NCBI GenBank assembly: GCA_019748235.1
Contig: JAIEPU010000034.1
Span: 1-44,698 of the forward strand
Direction of reading: 5' to 3'
DNA length: 44,698 nucleotides
From: a bacterium
GTDB lineage: Bacteria > Planctomycetota > Planctomycetia > Kolteriales > Kolteriaceae
Shown here one piece after another: positions 25,422-34,552 of this stretch. Position 1 is the stretch's first letter. Every line of letters begins with the position of its first letter. The notes beneath the pieces are model-generated. The model saw only the letters and a program-made list of their open reading frames with translations. It searched no databases and had not been told where the DNA came from. The translations under genes were made by a program, and so were the position numbers.

Positions 25422-25612
25422 GTGATTGGTAGGTCTTCTGGCTTCTGAACTAGCGGAACCTCTTGCCTTCTCGCTGAACAACTTGCCAGCAATGGCATTG
25501 CAGTAATCGAGGCCCGCATGACATTCAGTCACAGCGGCGGGGACCGTCCCGGAATCGCACCGGAGTTCCCTGTTAACCAGCCGGTCAGGACGACCAACTG
25601 GACACCAATCAC
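25422..25612 (-). promoter_or_regulatory. Cobalamin (AdoCbl/B12) riboswitch
   Basis: Read 5' to 3' from 25612, the RNA opens with GTGATTGGT, which pairs perfectly with ACCAATCAC at its 3' end (P1: 25604-25612 with 25422-25430). Inside are the conserved core pieces in correct order: AACAGGGAA, then CCGGTG/CCGG (P4-type hairpin), GGTCCCCGCCGCTGTGAC (class core), GCCATTGCTGGC, GAGAAGGCA, and the B12 box AGCCAGAAGACCTACC. The 191-base length is typical of the family. It lies on the strand of, and 190 bases before, the DUF1559 gene. In known cases B12 binding turns expression off by hiding the ribosome site or forming a terminator; which applies here is not clear. Confidence 0.95.
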
Positions 25613-25897
25613 GGTCAGGCCCAATGATAGCGGCCCTCGCAACTTGCGGCAACGTGTTTTCCCATGGTTTGCGGATTGATGGCCAACCTTCGGGGAATAC
25701 CCCGGCTGAGCAACACGCACTGATCGCTGCCGAAGCAGAGACACGTCTTCCACCTCGATCAGCGTTGTTGTCAACGAAAGTGACTACAGACGGGCACCGC
25801 AACTGCTCTATACTCAGAGGTGCGAGAAGCGTGAAAATCATCGCGCGTCAATGGATGCCGCATCCAAGGTAAAAGTTTGAATTCGGAGGATTTCATC
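25613..25897. other. Divergent promoter region of riboswitch transcript and elbB
   Basis: These 285 bases must contain the minus-strand promoter for the riboswitch transcript and the plus-strand promoter for the ElbB gene. I see no clear consensus boxes. GGAGG lies eight bases before the ElbB ATG. Confidence 0.4.
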
Positions 25898-26569
25898 ATG
25901 GCAAAGGTCGGCGTGATTCTGAGTGGTTGCGGCGTATTCGACGGCAGTGAGATTCACGAGGCGGTTTGCATCCTGCTCGCCCTCGACCAACGGGGTGCCC
26001 AGGTCCAATGCATGGCTTCCAATAAAGCCGCTCCCGTGGTCAATCATCTGGCCAAGAGTCCCGGCCTGGGGGAACGAAACGTCTTGGAGGAATCAGCCCG
26101 AATCGCGCGCGGCGAAGTTATCGACTTGGCAAAAGTAAAGGTGGCGGACTACGACGCCTTCATCTTTCCGGGTGGATTCGGCGCCGCGAAAAATCTCTGC
26201 ACGTTCGCGACCGAGGGAGAGAACTGCTCGGTTGATCCCCATGTCGCGAAGCTTTTGCAGGAAGCACATCAAGCGGGAAAACCAATCGGGCTGGCGTGCA
26301 TCGCTCCCGTCATCGCTGCCAAGGTATTCGGCAAGACTGTTCGACCAACCGTGACCATCGGGCATGACAAAGGAACCGCCGCGAAGATCGAGGCGATGGG
26401 CGCGGTACACGCCGCTCATGACGTCGACGAGATCGCCATCGATAAGAAAAATCGCATCGTGACGACTCCCTGTTACATGGAAGCTCAGCGAATCAGCGAA
26501 ATATATGTCGGCGCCGATAAACTCGTCGAAGCGGTCCTGGCCATGGTCGCTCATCCCGCATCGGTCTAG
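25898..26569 (+). CDS. elbB: ElbB-family glyoxalase (DJ-1/PfpI superfamily)
   Basis: A 223-residue protein of the ElbB/SCRP-27A branch of the class I amidotransferase-like DJ-1 superfamily, named for a reported effect on isoprenoid accumulation and glyoxalase activity. Signature segments are VILSGCGVFDGSEIHE at the N-terminus, FPGGFGAAKNLC, and the nucleophile elbow GLACIAP with Cys134. Length matches E. coli ElbB (about 217). The ATG at 25898 has GGAGG eight bases upstream; the ORF extends seven codons further, without an SD for that start. A methyltransferase follows 37 bases later on the same strand, possibly co-transcribed. Confidence 0.9.
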   Translation: MAKVGVILSGCGVFDGSEIHEAVCILLALDQRGAQVQCMASNKAAPVVNHLAKSPGLGERNVLEESARIARGEVIDLAKVKVADYDAFIFPGGFGAAKNLCTFATEGENCSVDPHVAKLLQEAHQAGKPIGLACIAPVIAAKVFGKTVRPTVTIGHDKGTAAKIEAMGAVHAAHDVDEIAIDKKNRIVTTPCYMEAQRISEIYVGADKLVEAVLAMVAHPASV

Positions 26570-26606
26570 TCACGAGAGAGCCGGCGGCAAACTCAGGGAG
26601 GAGTTC

Positions 26607-27611
26607 ATGGCGAGCGATCAGACGAAGAAGATGCCTACCCCCCTGCCGCATGAGCTTCCTCGTCGACGCCTAGCCCGTGAACTTCAGGGAGACGGGATCG
26701 AGTTCGGACCCGGCTGCCATCCCCTTCCTCTCACTCGGCTTGTTACGCGCATTCGTTACTGTGATCGCTTCGACAAGGAAACATTCGCGCAACTGTTTCC
26801 CGAACTGGCCGACCACATCGACAGCTTTCCCTCAACCATCGATTTTCCCCTCGATTTCGAGCGGGAGGACTTCGATCAAGTCATCGGTCCGGCCAGCGTC
26901 GATTTCGTGATCGCCAGCCATGTGATCGAGCATCTTGTCAACCCCCTCCTTTTCCTGTCGCGCGTCCACCGACTATTGAGAAATGGAGGGCTGTTCTACC
27001 TTGCCATCCCCGACAAGAGAGCATTCTTCGATCGGGACAGGCGCCGAACTCCGCTGCGAGAATTGATCGACCGTCATGAGCGAGGAACCTTCGACCTGAC
27101 GGACGAGATGATCGTCCGTTTCCTCAACGAAGCGGAGCAACCGGAGACGCCGATCACGCCCACCACGCCGGGCTATCACGAAAGGATCGCCGACTGTCGC
27201 CGACGATCGATCCACACCAATGTTTGGCTCGCGGATGATCTGATCGAAATCCTGGAGTACGTCGCCCGACATCTGAATGTGCCGTTTGAGATCGTGGATG
27301 GCTTGGCAACGGACATCGAATTCATTCTGATCCTTCGCCAGACAAGCGATGTCCGCGCGATCGACCGTTATCCAACCGTTCTGGGACGCATCTGGTTCGA
27401 TAGTTACCGGCATGCGCAGGAACAATACTCGGACTCGAAGTTTACGAAGATGGAAGAACTGATCGTCGGTGCGCACCAACAATTGATGGTCCTTGACGAG
27501 CGAGCTCGTGAGACACAGGGATTTGTGAAGAGGATCAAAGGGGCGCTCGATCGCTTGCCGATTGCCGGTTCAATCTCTCGATGGGTAAGCAACAAGAAAT
27601 CCGACGAGTGA
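26607..27611 (+). CDS. SAM-dependent methyltransferase, glycan-cluster type
   Basis: A 334-residue protein with a methyltransferase core. Motif I is replaced by IEFGPGCHPLP (31-41). The post-motif DFVIASHVIEHLVNPLLFL, followed by LLRNGGLFYLAIPDKR, is typical of type-11/23 enzymes found with glycosyltransferases. A C-terminal charged region (about 285-320) may be helical. The substrate is unknown; sugar or polysaccharide methylation is the usual context for this branch. The ATG at 26607 directly follows AGGGAGGAGTTC, a strong SD; the ORF is open 34 codons upstream within the elbB 3' end. It follows elbB by 37 bases. Confidence 0.82.
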   Translation: MASDQTKKMPTPLPHELPRRRLARELQGDGIEFGPGCHPLPLTRLVTRIRYCDRFDKETFAQLFPELADHIDSFPSTIDFPLDFEREDFDQVIGPASVDFVIASHVIEHLVNPLLFLSRVHRLLRNGGLFYLAIPDKRAFFDRDRRRTPLRELIDRHERGTFDLTDEMIVRFLNEAEQPETPITPTTPGYHERIADCRRRSIHTNVWLADDLIEILEYVARHLNVPFEIVDGLATDIEFILILRQTSDVRAIDRYPTVLGRIWFDSYRHAQEQYSDSKFTKMEELIVGAHQQLMVLDERARETQGFVKRIKGALDRLPIAGSISRWVSNKKSDE

Positions 27612-27703
27612 CAGCGGGATAAAGCATATCAAGCATTCTCGGCTAGAACGACTCGGCCCACAGTCACCATTGAGCTCATCAGCCAGTGACCTGGGTATGT
27701 CAC

Positions 27704-30700
27704 TCACGGGTTCTGACCCGCCGGAAGTTGGACGGGCTGGTTAACTCCTCCACCGCCACCTACCGCGCCTCCGACACTAATCGTTCGGACATCGTTGATA
27801 CTTTGAATCGTTTGGAGAAGCGGAACCATTTGCAGCCGAACGAAGCGTCGATCGGCGGAAACGACCGCTTGAGCGGTGAGACGGGTACCGTTCGGTATCG
27901 GTGTGATGACCGGATCGAACGCAACGACACCCCCTCCTCCGGCAGCCCCTAGTCCTTGTCTTCGCGCCCCGAATCGACCGCGCGGCGGCATGGGGCCAGG
28001 TTCCGCATTCGCTCCGTTCGCGAGTTGACGAAGCTGGGCGCGGGCATCTCCCCGTTCCTCCGATTCATTTCCATAGACGAGCCGTCGATCAGGGCTGAGC
28101 ACCGCGGGCTCTTGTCTACGGCCGTGATCGAGCGATACCTTTAACGGGGCGATCGACTCTCCTCCGAGACCGTCAATCTTCACCGTCCGCCGCTCGCGCC
28201 TTTCCTGATTCGTTCCCTTGTGCAGTATGATATCGACGTTAGCGATTCCGCCGGTCGGCTTTCCCCAGACCGGTTGGAGCCGGATTTCATATTCGCCGCT
28301 CCATGCCTCCGCCGCGATGTATTTCTCGGTCGTCCCCTTGCTATCGGTCGAAAGAACGCCCCCTCCTAAAGTTCGAGGAGTGAGTGTCGAACATAATAGG
28401 TTCGACGGCTCGACCACCGCCAAGTCGATATCTGCCTCTCCTTCCCAATGCACTGTCACCTCTATGTCACGAATACGTGCCACCTCCGCCAGGCGCTGCA
28501 ATCGATCCGCCTCTTCCTTTCGCCCCTCTGCTCGAAGGTTGGCCACCACGTTCGAAACGATGGCACGTGATTCGGCATGCACATCTCGCCCTTCGCTGGG
28601 CCACTCATGAGACAGCAGATTCTCAGTACTCCAGAGAAGCATTTCTCCGTCCAAATCCGCCGCCGCCCGCTGCAATGTCAAAAAATACACGTTGACGGAT
28701 GGCCCAAATTCCGCCTCCGTTTGCTGCAACAGGTCAAAGGATTCTCGCTTAAGTCCCGCGCGAGCCAACTGCTCCGCTGCCTCCAACCGAGTGGAGAGAT
28801 CGTAAGGATCCTGATCGACGAGAGAGAGAATGGCACGACGAATGACTTCCTGCTCACCCCCGAAGAGCTGTTCCGCAAGGGCCAAGGCGGGATAAGCCCA
28901 AGACGGGGCTTCTTGATGGCGAGTGATCGATTGAAGTAGGTCGACCGCCTCGCGATATTTCTGCTTGTCCATTAAGACGACAAGTGCGGCACGAAGGGAT
29001 TCCTCGGACTCCGGCCCCTTCGCCAGATGTTGCTCCCAATGACTCTTTTCATCGTCGGCGGATGAATCTTTATCAACCGCATCGAGTATCTCGCGAAGAC
29101 CCTTCGAAGAGACTCGTGGAAATCCGCGTCCGCCACCCCCTGAGTTTCCAAAGTTTCCCGACCCAAATCCGGAGCCTGATCCGAGTCCACCGGAATTGCC
29201 GAGCCCGGAGCCTCCTTGCATTCCTTGACCGCCGACCTGGCCGTTCGCACCGACGCCGCTGTTAAAGTTCGTGATGGGAATCACGAGATCGGCCACCGGG
29301 TAAACCTTCGTCACGAGAAGCGACTCCGCCTTTTCCTTACTCGTGATGAGCAGCACATCATCCTTGATCAAATAGGCGAGCTCGAGCGGCCCAAGCATCA
29401 GCTTGAGTCCCGACTTCAGAGGAATATCGTCGAGCTGAAGCGAAATCGGCTCTTCTGAATCAACTCCCGCTTCGTCAAGGCCGACCTGATCGAGCACGAC
29501 GTTGATCCCAGCGAAGTCTTGGACGAACTTCGTGATCTGATCGAGCGGCGTTTCGCGGAAATCAAACGTGATGGGGCGAGTCAGAGCCTTGCGAATCTTC
29601 TCCTCGGCCGGTGACACCGGAGCGAGCGTCGGCTCCTTGTATTTCTCGCGCCGCTTCGTCAGCTCTTCCCACTCCCTTGCTCCCGGAAATACGACCGGGC
29701 GCGCATCTGACATCGGGATGGCCGACGTTTCCGACGCTTGCAAGGTGTTCCACCAACCTGATTGCCGAGCCCATTCCACATCTTCAATCTGCGCGTAACG
29801 GTCCGCGAGATTCGCTTGCAAACTGGAAGCGAGTGCCGCCACATTGTTCGGCGACTGCTGCACCACTTCATCCGCCACGCGTGAGGCTTCTCGATATTCC
29901 CCTTGCGACATCAACGTGCGAAACTCGTCGAGAAGTTGCTTGTCTTGCTGCTGCCGACTCAGTTCCTGTGCTTGTCGCGATGCGCGGGCGCTCGACTGAG
30001 CCAACGCGCGCGATCGATCAGCACTCTCAACTTCAGTCCGTTGCTGCTCTCGGAAAAGAATGCGAAGCTGCGATTCGAGCCGACTCCGAAGTTTTACCTT
30101 CGTATCGCCGTCGAGATCGGAAGCATCAATTGTCTGCACCATCCGCTTCAGGATTTGTCGCGCCGCCAACGGATCGCGCCTGGCGATGCGACGCGATTCC
30201 TCAAGCGATTCGGTCACCGACTTCGTCACCATCTGCTTCACGACCGCTTGACGAGCTTTGGCATCCGCCAAGGGATCATTGGAGGGCTCTCGATTGGTGG
30301 GCTTCACCTTGGGAGCATCTAGTCTCGGCGACTCTGTCACCGGTCTCGCTTGAACGGAACCGGCGTCTTTCAGTTTGTTCGTCGCCTTAAGTCCCGCCTC
30401 CGCCTCCGGATTGTTCGGATCCCACTGAAGTGCCGCGGCAAAATGATTCTTCGCTTCATCCAGTCGTCGCTCGGCAAGCGCAGCCTCTCCCTGAGCGGTC
30501 CACAACTCGGTCTTTGCCTGTAATAGCGTTCGAGCCTCATTCAGTACGTTCGCCGCACTCAGATTCGCCGCCAGCATCGGCTCCTGTTTCCAACGATCAA
30601 CAAGGGGGCGAAGGTAACGAAACTCGGGCGAACTCTCGGCGCGCACGACGGTTTGGATCGTCGCGGGAACTCTGTCACGCGTTCCAGTGATCGTGAGTCG

Positions 30701-31594
30701 CACCCCTGGATCCACTGTCCCTTCGCCGACGACGAGTGTTGTCCCATCGTTCCGAAGTGGGGGTAACTGTTCTGGGTAATGGGCAAGAACTTCGGAGGGC
30801 GGGGATTTCTTGGAGCCATCCGTATCGTCGAGTAATTCGATCTTGAGCAATTGAACGCGGAAGATCGGTTGCGAAAGAGCGAGAATCGTATCTCCCGGCC
30901 TCAAAACACGTCCACCCGTTCGAGTGACCACACCTTCCACCGGAGAGGGAAATTTCTGTCCTACGGGGAGGAAGAAAAGAGCCGCTTCCGCATCGAGAGC
31001 CGCTTTTGCGAAACTATCGAAGGTCGTCCCGGCGCGCTTCACACTCATACTTTGTCCGTCGCCGATATAGACGATTCGCTTCGGCAGATCGCCCCCCTTA
31101 TCCGATAGCCAATCATTCATCCATTCGAAGGTAACGGGGAGATCGGACACGCCCATCGGCACATCTTGCTCAAGCGCATCGACCGCGGCGGTGAGACTTA
31201 TTGCACCGACCGCGGCTGGTTGGGGGAGCAGCGGCTTTCCCTCTAGGTGCGACGCCCAAATCTGAACACGGCTTCCGCCGACCAGTTGTTTCAACGTCAA
31301 ACGGAGATGCGCGATGCTTTCCTTCCGGGCGGGCCCGGATTGGCTGGCGGACAAGTCGATGATGACGCCGAGATCAATTGCGCGCGGAGTAAAGGGGGCA
31401 GCCGTGTCCTGTAACACAAGCGCGAAACAATTCTTCGCGGGATCAGATGGATCGACATAGGTGAAAAGTGACTTTTGAGAGGGAGGCGTTTCCTTATCAG
31501 CGGCAGGTGCGGCGGAGACTTGAGAGCCGCTAACAAATACCGCAAGAACTATGACGCAAATGAAAAGACCGCGAAGCCCTGGGGAGTGCTGCAT
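27704..31594 (-). CDS. Giant exported vWA-TPR-STN-DUF2135-like protein
   Basis: A 1296-residue exported protein with a signal peptide (about 1-28). A von Willebrand A-like domain follows (about 70-240), with a MIDAS-type DLSAS at 80-84. Next come a beta region, TPR-like helices (about 350-410), and a Gln/Arg/Glu-rich helical stretch (about 440-600). A secretin/TonB short N-terminal (STN) domain lies at about 674-760 (FDFRETPLDQI ... LLITSKEKA). A Gly/Ser-rich linker (about 775-825) leads to more helical repeats. A DUF2135-like sandwich (VTVHWEGEADIDLAVVEP, about 1040-1130) and a Gly-rich end complete it. STN domains recruit secretin or receptor partners in the periplasm; no pore domain follows here. 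The start is ATG 31594 (GAGG, 6-base spacer, signal peptide), not 31726. It reads as a planctomycete-type envelope scaffold; role unknown. Confidence 0.82.
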   Translation of the reverse strand: MQHSPGLRGLFICVIVLAVFVSGSQVSAAPAADKETPPSQKSLFTYVDPSDPAKNCFALVLQDTAAPFTPRAIDLGVIIDLSASQSGPARKESIAHLRLTLKQLVGGSRVQIWASHLEGKPLLPQPAAVGAISLTAAVDALEQDVPMGVSDLPVTFEWMNDWLSDKGGDLPKRIVYIGDGQSMSVKRAGTTFDSFAKAALDAEAALFFLPVGQKFPSPVEGVVTRTGGRVLRPGDTILALSQPIFRVQLLKIELLDDTDGSKKSPPSEVLAHYPEQLPPLRNDGTTLVVGEGTVDPGVRLTITGTRDRVPATIQTVVRAESSPEFRYLRPLVDRWKQEPMLAANLSAANVLNEARTLLQAKTELWTAQGEAALAERRLDEAKNHFAAALQWDPNNPEAEAGLKATNKLKDAGSVQARPVTESPRLDAPKVKPTNREPSNDPLADAKARQAVVKQMVTKSVTESLEESRRIARRDPLAARQILKRMVQTIDASDLDGDTKVKLRSRLESQLRILFREQQRTEVESADRSRALAQSSARASRQAQELSRQQQDKQLLDEFRTLMSQGEYREASRVADEVVQQSPNNVAALASSLQANLADRYAQIEDVEWARQSGWWNTLQASETSAIPMSDARPVVFPGAREWEELTKRREKYKEPTLAPVSPAEEKIRKALTRPITFDFRETPLDQITKFVQDFAGINVVLDQVGLDEAGVDSEEPISLQLDDIPLKSGLKLMLGPLELAYLIKDDVLLITSKEKAESLLVTKVYPVADLVIPITNFNSGVGANGQVGGQGMQGGSGLGNSGGLGSGSGFGSGNFGNSGGGGRGFPRVSSKGLREILDAVDKDSSADDEKSHWEQHLAKGPESEESLRAALVVLMDKQKYREAVDLLQSITRHQEAPSWAYPALALAEQLFGGEQEVIRRAILSLVDQDPYDLSTRLEAAEQLARAGLKRESFDLLQQTEAEFGPSVNVYFLTLQRAAADLDGEMLLWSTENLLSHEWPSEGRDVHAESRAIVSNVVANLRAEGRKEEADRLQRLAEVARIRDIEVTVHWEGEADIDLAVVEPSNLLCSTLTPRTLGGGVLSTDSKGTTEKYIAAEAWSGEYEIRLQPVWGKPTGGIANVDIILHKGTNQERRERRTVKIDGLGGESIAPLKVSLDHGRRQEPAVLSPDRRLVYGNESEERGDARAQLRQLANGANAEPGPMPPRGRFGARRQGLGAAGGGGVVAFDPVITPIPNGTRLTAQAVVSADRRFVRLQMVPLLQTIQSINDVRTISVGGAVGGGGGVNQPVQLPAGQNP

Positions 31595-31790
31595 GATCGA
31601 CCTCGATGTCAGATCGAGCGACTCACTTGCCATTCCATCTCCCCTGAGACGGAGGATGGAGAGGAGTGATCGCTCGTGCTCGACGTCCGGCGGGAATAGG
31701 ACGTATTCTGGACAGCCCTTCGACAACCGTCAATGATTCTGACAGACGGAGTTCGATTCGACAAGAGCCTTCGGTACTTTCACAGCAATT

Positions 31791-32735
31791 TCACCAGATG
31801 TCGGCCTTACGAATCGCCGCCAGTGACTTTTGGCTCGATTCGTCCGATCCACCCCCAGCGGGAGAGTACTCGCCGCCGACCATCCCCTGATAGCCCAGGT
31901 CATAGATTGCTTTGAAGACGTTCGGGTAGAAGATCTCTCCCGTGAACGGTTCGTGTCGACCGGGGTTGTCGCCGAACTGGAAGTAGCCGATCCGGTCGTA
32001 ATACTTCCGGATGTTATTGATGAGATTCCCCTCGCTGATCTGCTGGTGATAGATGTCCCAGCAAAGCTTCACTTTCGAACTGCCGACGGCGTCGATGATC
32101 TCAACCGCATGATCCCCCTTCACGACGTGATAGCCGGGGTGATCGACGAGCACATTCAGCGGTTCGAGGACAAGAATCGGCCCCCCGGCCTTCTCTACGA
32201 TCTCAGCCGCTTTTTTGAGCATCTCGATAACCCGCTTGGTCATTTCCTCCTTGCTCAGACCCGGAATCTCGACGCCACTCGTCACGGTTGAGATCGTCCC
32301 GTCGACCAGCGGCCTGATTCGAGTCGACTCATGCACCTGCTTGATAAAGTTCGCCTGCCCCTCCGGATCGATCATGCTGCATGGACACTTCCCCGCGCAA
32401 CCATTCGTGACCCATGTACCTTGCGACAGTCCGTGAACCTTGAGCATTTCCCCATAGATGCCGATCGCGTCGTAGTTCGGCTCATCACTGTTCGCCAAGC
32501 GTTGAAAGCCGGGCAAGCCGTTGTTCTCAACCGCTTTGAAACCAGCATCCGCGACGAGTTTGAGCCGCTCGGGAATGGTATGGGTCGTGAAGTGGGTTCC
32601 GATGTTGACGGCATAGCGAAGCTGAAGCGGCCGCGGTTCTCCGACCGGATCTTGGGCACGAGCCTCCGATTTTCCAAGGTCGAGCGCGAGCGCCGTACCC
32701 ACCGCCGATGCACCGAGAAATTGCCGCCGATCCAT
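31791..32735 (-). CDS. Tat-exported TIM-barrel isomerase-like protein (hydroxypyruvate isomerase family)
   Basis: A 314-residue protein begins MDRRQFLGASAVGTALAL, a twin-arginine-type signal (DRRQFLG). The rest is a xylose-isomerase-like TIM barrel of the hydroxypyruvate isomerase/AP-endonuclease-2 group. Metal- and substrate-binding residues include Glu191 (VLEPLN), Asp227 and His230 (CWDIYHQQ) and Glu289 (GGEYSP). Such Tat-exported barrels are multiplied in planctomycetes; the true reaction is rarely known. A cysteine-rich NGCAGKCPC at 111-119 is unusual for the family. ATG 32735 is chosen because it opens the Tat signal with GGGCGGGA upstream; the ORF extends 33 codons more. It diverges from the thioredoxin/TPR gene. 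Confidence 0.85.
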   Translation of the reverse strand: MDRRQFLGASAVGTALALDLGKSEARAQDPVGEPRPLQLRYAVNIGTHFTTHTIPERLKLVADAGFKAVENNGLPGFQRLANSDEPNYDAIGIYGEMLKVHGLSQGTWVTNGCAGKCPCSMIDPEGQANFIKQVHESTRIRPLVDGTISTVTSGVEIPGLSKEEMTKRVIEMLKKAAEIVEKAGGPILVLEPLNVLVDHPGYHVVKGDHAVEIIDAVGSSKVKLCWDIYHQQISEGNLINNIRKYYDRIGYFQFGDNPGRHEPFTGEIFYPNVFKAIYDLGYQGMVGGEYSPAGGGSDESSQKSLAAIRKADIW

Positions 32736-32823
32736 GAATCCCGCCCTTTCGACCTTGGTGAGGCCTTTCCCTATTCGCCCTATGTGGAGTTGGAATGAAT
32801 TTTCTTCATAAACCTGATCCCGT

Positions 32824-32843
32824 TTGAATTCCATTGAATTCCA
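32824..32843. repeat. Tandem 10-bp direct repeat TTGAATTCCA
   Basis: Two exact adjacent copies, spaced one helical turn, lie between the divergent Hyi-like and thioredoxin genes. It could be a binding site for a transcription factor or a chance duplication. Confidence 0.35.
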
Positions 32844-32937
32844 TCCGAACTTTACAAGCGTCGGATGCGTTGTTAGTTTGAACGAAGTCGGAGTTCTCGC
32901 CTCGCCTTCCCACCAAAACCACCGAGGTCAATAAGAG

Positions 32938-34404
32938 ATGAAAACATTATCGGTCATATGTCTGACGGTCATATTCTCACCGGCGGCTCTTTTGGCTGAC
33001 GAGAGCGAAAAGCCCGCGATTCATTGGGTCAGGAATATCGATGAAGGATTGAAGCTCGCGCGAGAGCAGAAGAAAGACGTGCTCATTAACTTTACCGGCC
33101 ACGGTTGGTGTCACTATTGCACATTGCTTGATGAAGAGATCTTTTCGAAACCCGAATTTGCGGCCGCCCAGAAGGACTTCATCCTTGTCGAACTCGACTA
33201 TCCCTCGGCCGAGGATTATCCCGAGGGCCTGCAAGATCTTTACGAAGGCTGGAAGAAAAAGTACTTAATCACTGGGAACCCGATCGTCGTCCTGACAGAT
33301 GAGTCAGGTACCCCTTACGCTTACACTGGATACATCTCAAAGATCAGCCCGAAAGGGTATCTACGCCATCTCAGCTATTATGCGGCTCGGAAGAAAGTGC
33401 GTGATCGTTATCTCGCCGCCGCCCAGCAACAAACGGGGCTGGAGCGTGCCCAGTCGCTTCACCGCGCGCTGTCAGCCGTCGGTCCGAACCTGGGGAGTTT
33501 GAAGAAGCGCGAAACAGATGCGCTGATCGTCTTCTACTCCAATATCATTGATGAGATTTGCAAACTGGACTCCGAAGATAAAGCCGGCCTGCGAATGATC
33601 TATAAATCGCGTCGGCAGAAGCTCGATGATTATGTCAACCGAGAGCATCTGTATAAGGAACTGGATAAATACGACAGTGAAAAGAGATACAATGATGCTA
33701 TTACCTACATCGACAAAACACTTCCTTCCATTTCCGATCCAGAGATGCGAAAGCGGTTCAAGTTGGCTCGGCGGGTTTATCTTGAATGGGCGGAGAGGAA
33801 TGCTGAGGGACTGGAATATACAAAAGCAATTCTGGAGGAGTTCAAAGACAATGCAGAAGATGCAAAGTGGTTAGAAGATCGAATTGCGTTCCACCTGTGT
33901 CACCTCAAACGATTTGACGAAGCGATCGCGATCTATGACAAGCAGATCGCATCACACCCAGTCGGTTCATCAGAGCGATTGAAGGCACTCGATTGGAAGG
34001 TACAAATGCTTTCTTCTTATTTGAACGATGATCGATCGCTCGCCGCCTGCCGCGAATATCGTGATGCTATTGAGCCCGGCTCTCAGAAATGGGAAGGGGC
34101 AACATTCTCCTGGGCTTATGAGCTGGAAGAGCAAGGCAAGTATCAAGCGGCTATCGAGAAATACGAAGAATATATCAAAACGCGCGGCGCGACTTCGCCG
34201 CGAATCACCATTCGGTTATCCAAATGCCAAGTCGCCGCAAAGCGATTCGACGATGCCCGGCAATCGCTTGATCTCACCGATACACTGATCAAAAAACTCC
34301 CTCAGAATCCAGAGGTTAAGAGTGATAGAGAATCGCTCCGCGAGTTGCGAGAGGAATCGAATCGTTTGCGAAAAGAGCTGGAGCAGACGACAACGCCGGG
34401 CTAG
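32938..34404 (+). CDS. Exported thioredoxin-fold protein with TPR repeats
   Basis: A 488-residue protein with a signal peptide (about 1-20, ending LLA). A thioredoxin-like domain (about 28-150) has the redox motif GWCHYC (Cys58, Cys61) and a later cis-proline-type GNPIVVL. A long helical region of TPR-like repeats follows (about 155-460; examples FDEAIAIYDKQI and YQAAIEKYEEYI), ending in a charged coiled-coil tail. It probably acts as a periplasmic thiol-disulfide enzyme, with the repeats recruiting a client. The start at 32938 is the only good ATG; the SD is weak (AAGAG close to the start). It is divergent from the Tat isomerase-like gene and upstream of the PQQ-propeller gene. Confidence 0.85.
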   Translation: MKTLSVICLTVIFSPAALLADESEKPAIHWVRNIDEGLKLAREQKKDVLINFTGHGWCHYCTLLDEEIFSKPEFAAAQKDFILVELDYPSAEDYPEGLQDLYEGWKKKYLITGNPIVVLTDESGTPYAYTGYISKISPKGYLRHLSYYAARKKVRDRYLAAAQQQTGLERAQSLHRALSAVGPNLGSLKKRETDALIVFYSNIIDEICKLDSEDKAGLRMIYKSRRQKLDDYVNREHLYKELDKYDSEKRYNDAITYIDKTLPSISDPEMRKRFKLARRVYLEWAERNAEGLEYTKAILEEFKDNAEDAKWLEDRIAFHLCHLKRFDEAIAIYDKQIASHPVGSSERLKALDWKVQMLSSYLNDDRSLAACREYRDAIEPGSQKWEGATFSWAYELEEQGKYQAAIEKYEEYIKTRGATSPRITIRLSKCQVAAKRFDDARQSLDLTDTLIKKLPQNPEVKSDRESLRELREESNRLRKELEQTTTPG

Positions 34405-34552
34405 CCATTGACCAATTCGTCTCTTTTCCGTGGACGTGGAGGGAGCCCCTTTCTCCGACACTTCCGGCATCTTTCGCGGTTTAATGAACTATCTGTCGGC
34501 AAGTCGCGCGAGGAAGAACTCTCTTCGCATTCGTCAAGGAAGGTTTCATCTC

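Noticed and set aside
22288..25612. Classical B12 transport genes (btuB, btuF, btuC) in the riboswitch operon
   Set aside because: No TonB receptor, ABC transporter or cobalamin biosynthesis signature was found in the downstream genes; the operon's B12 role remains inferred.
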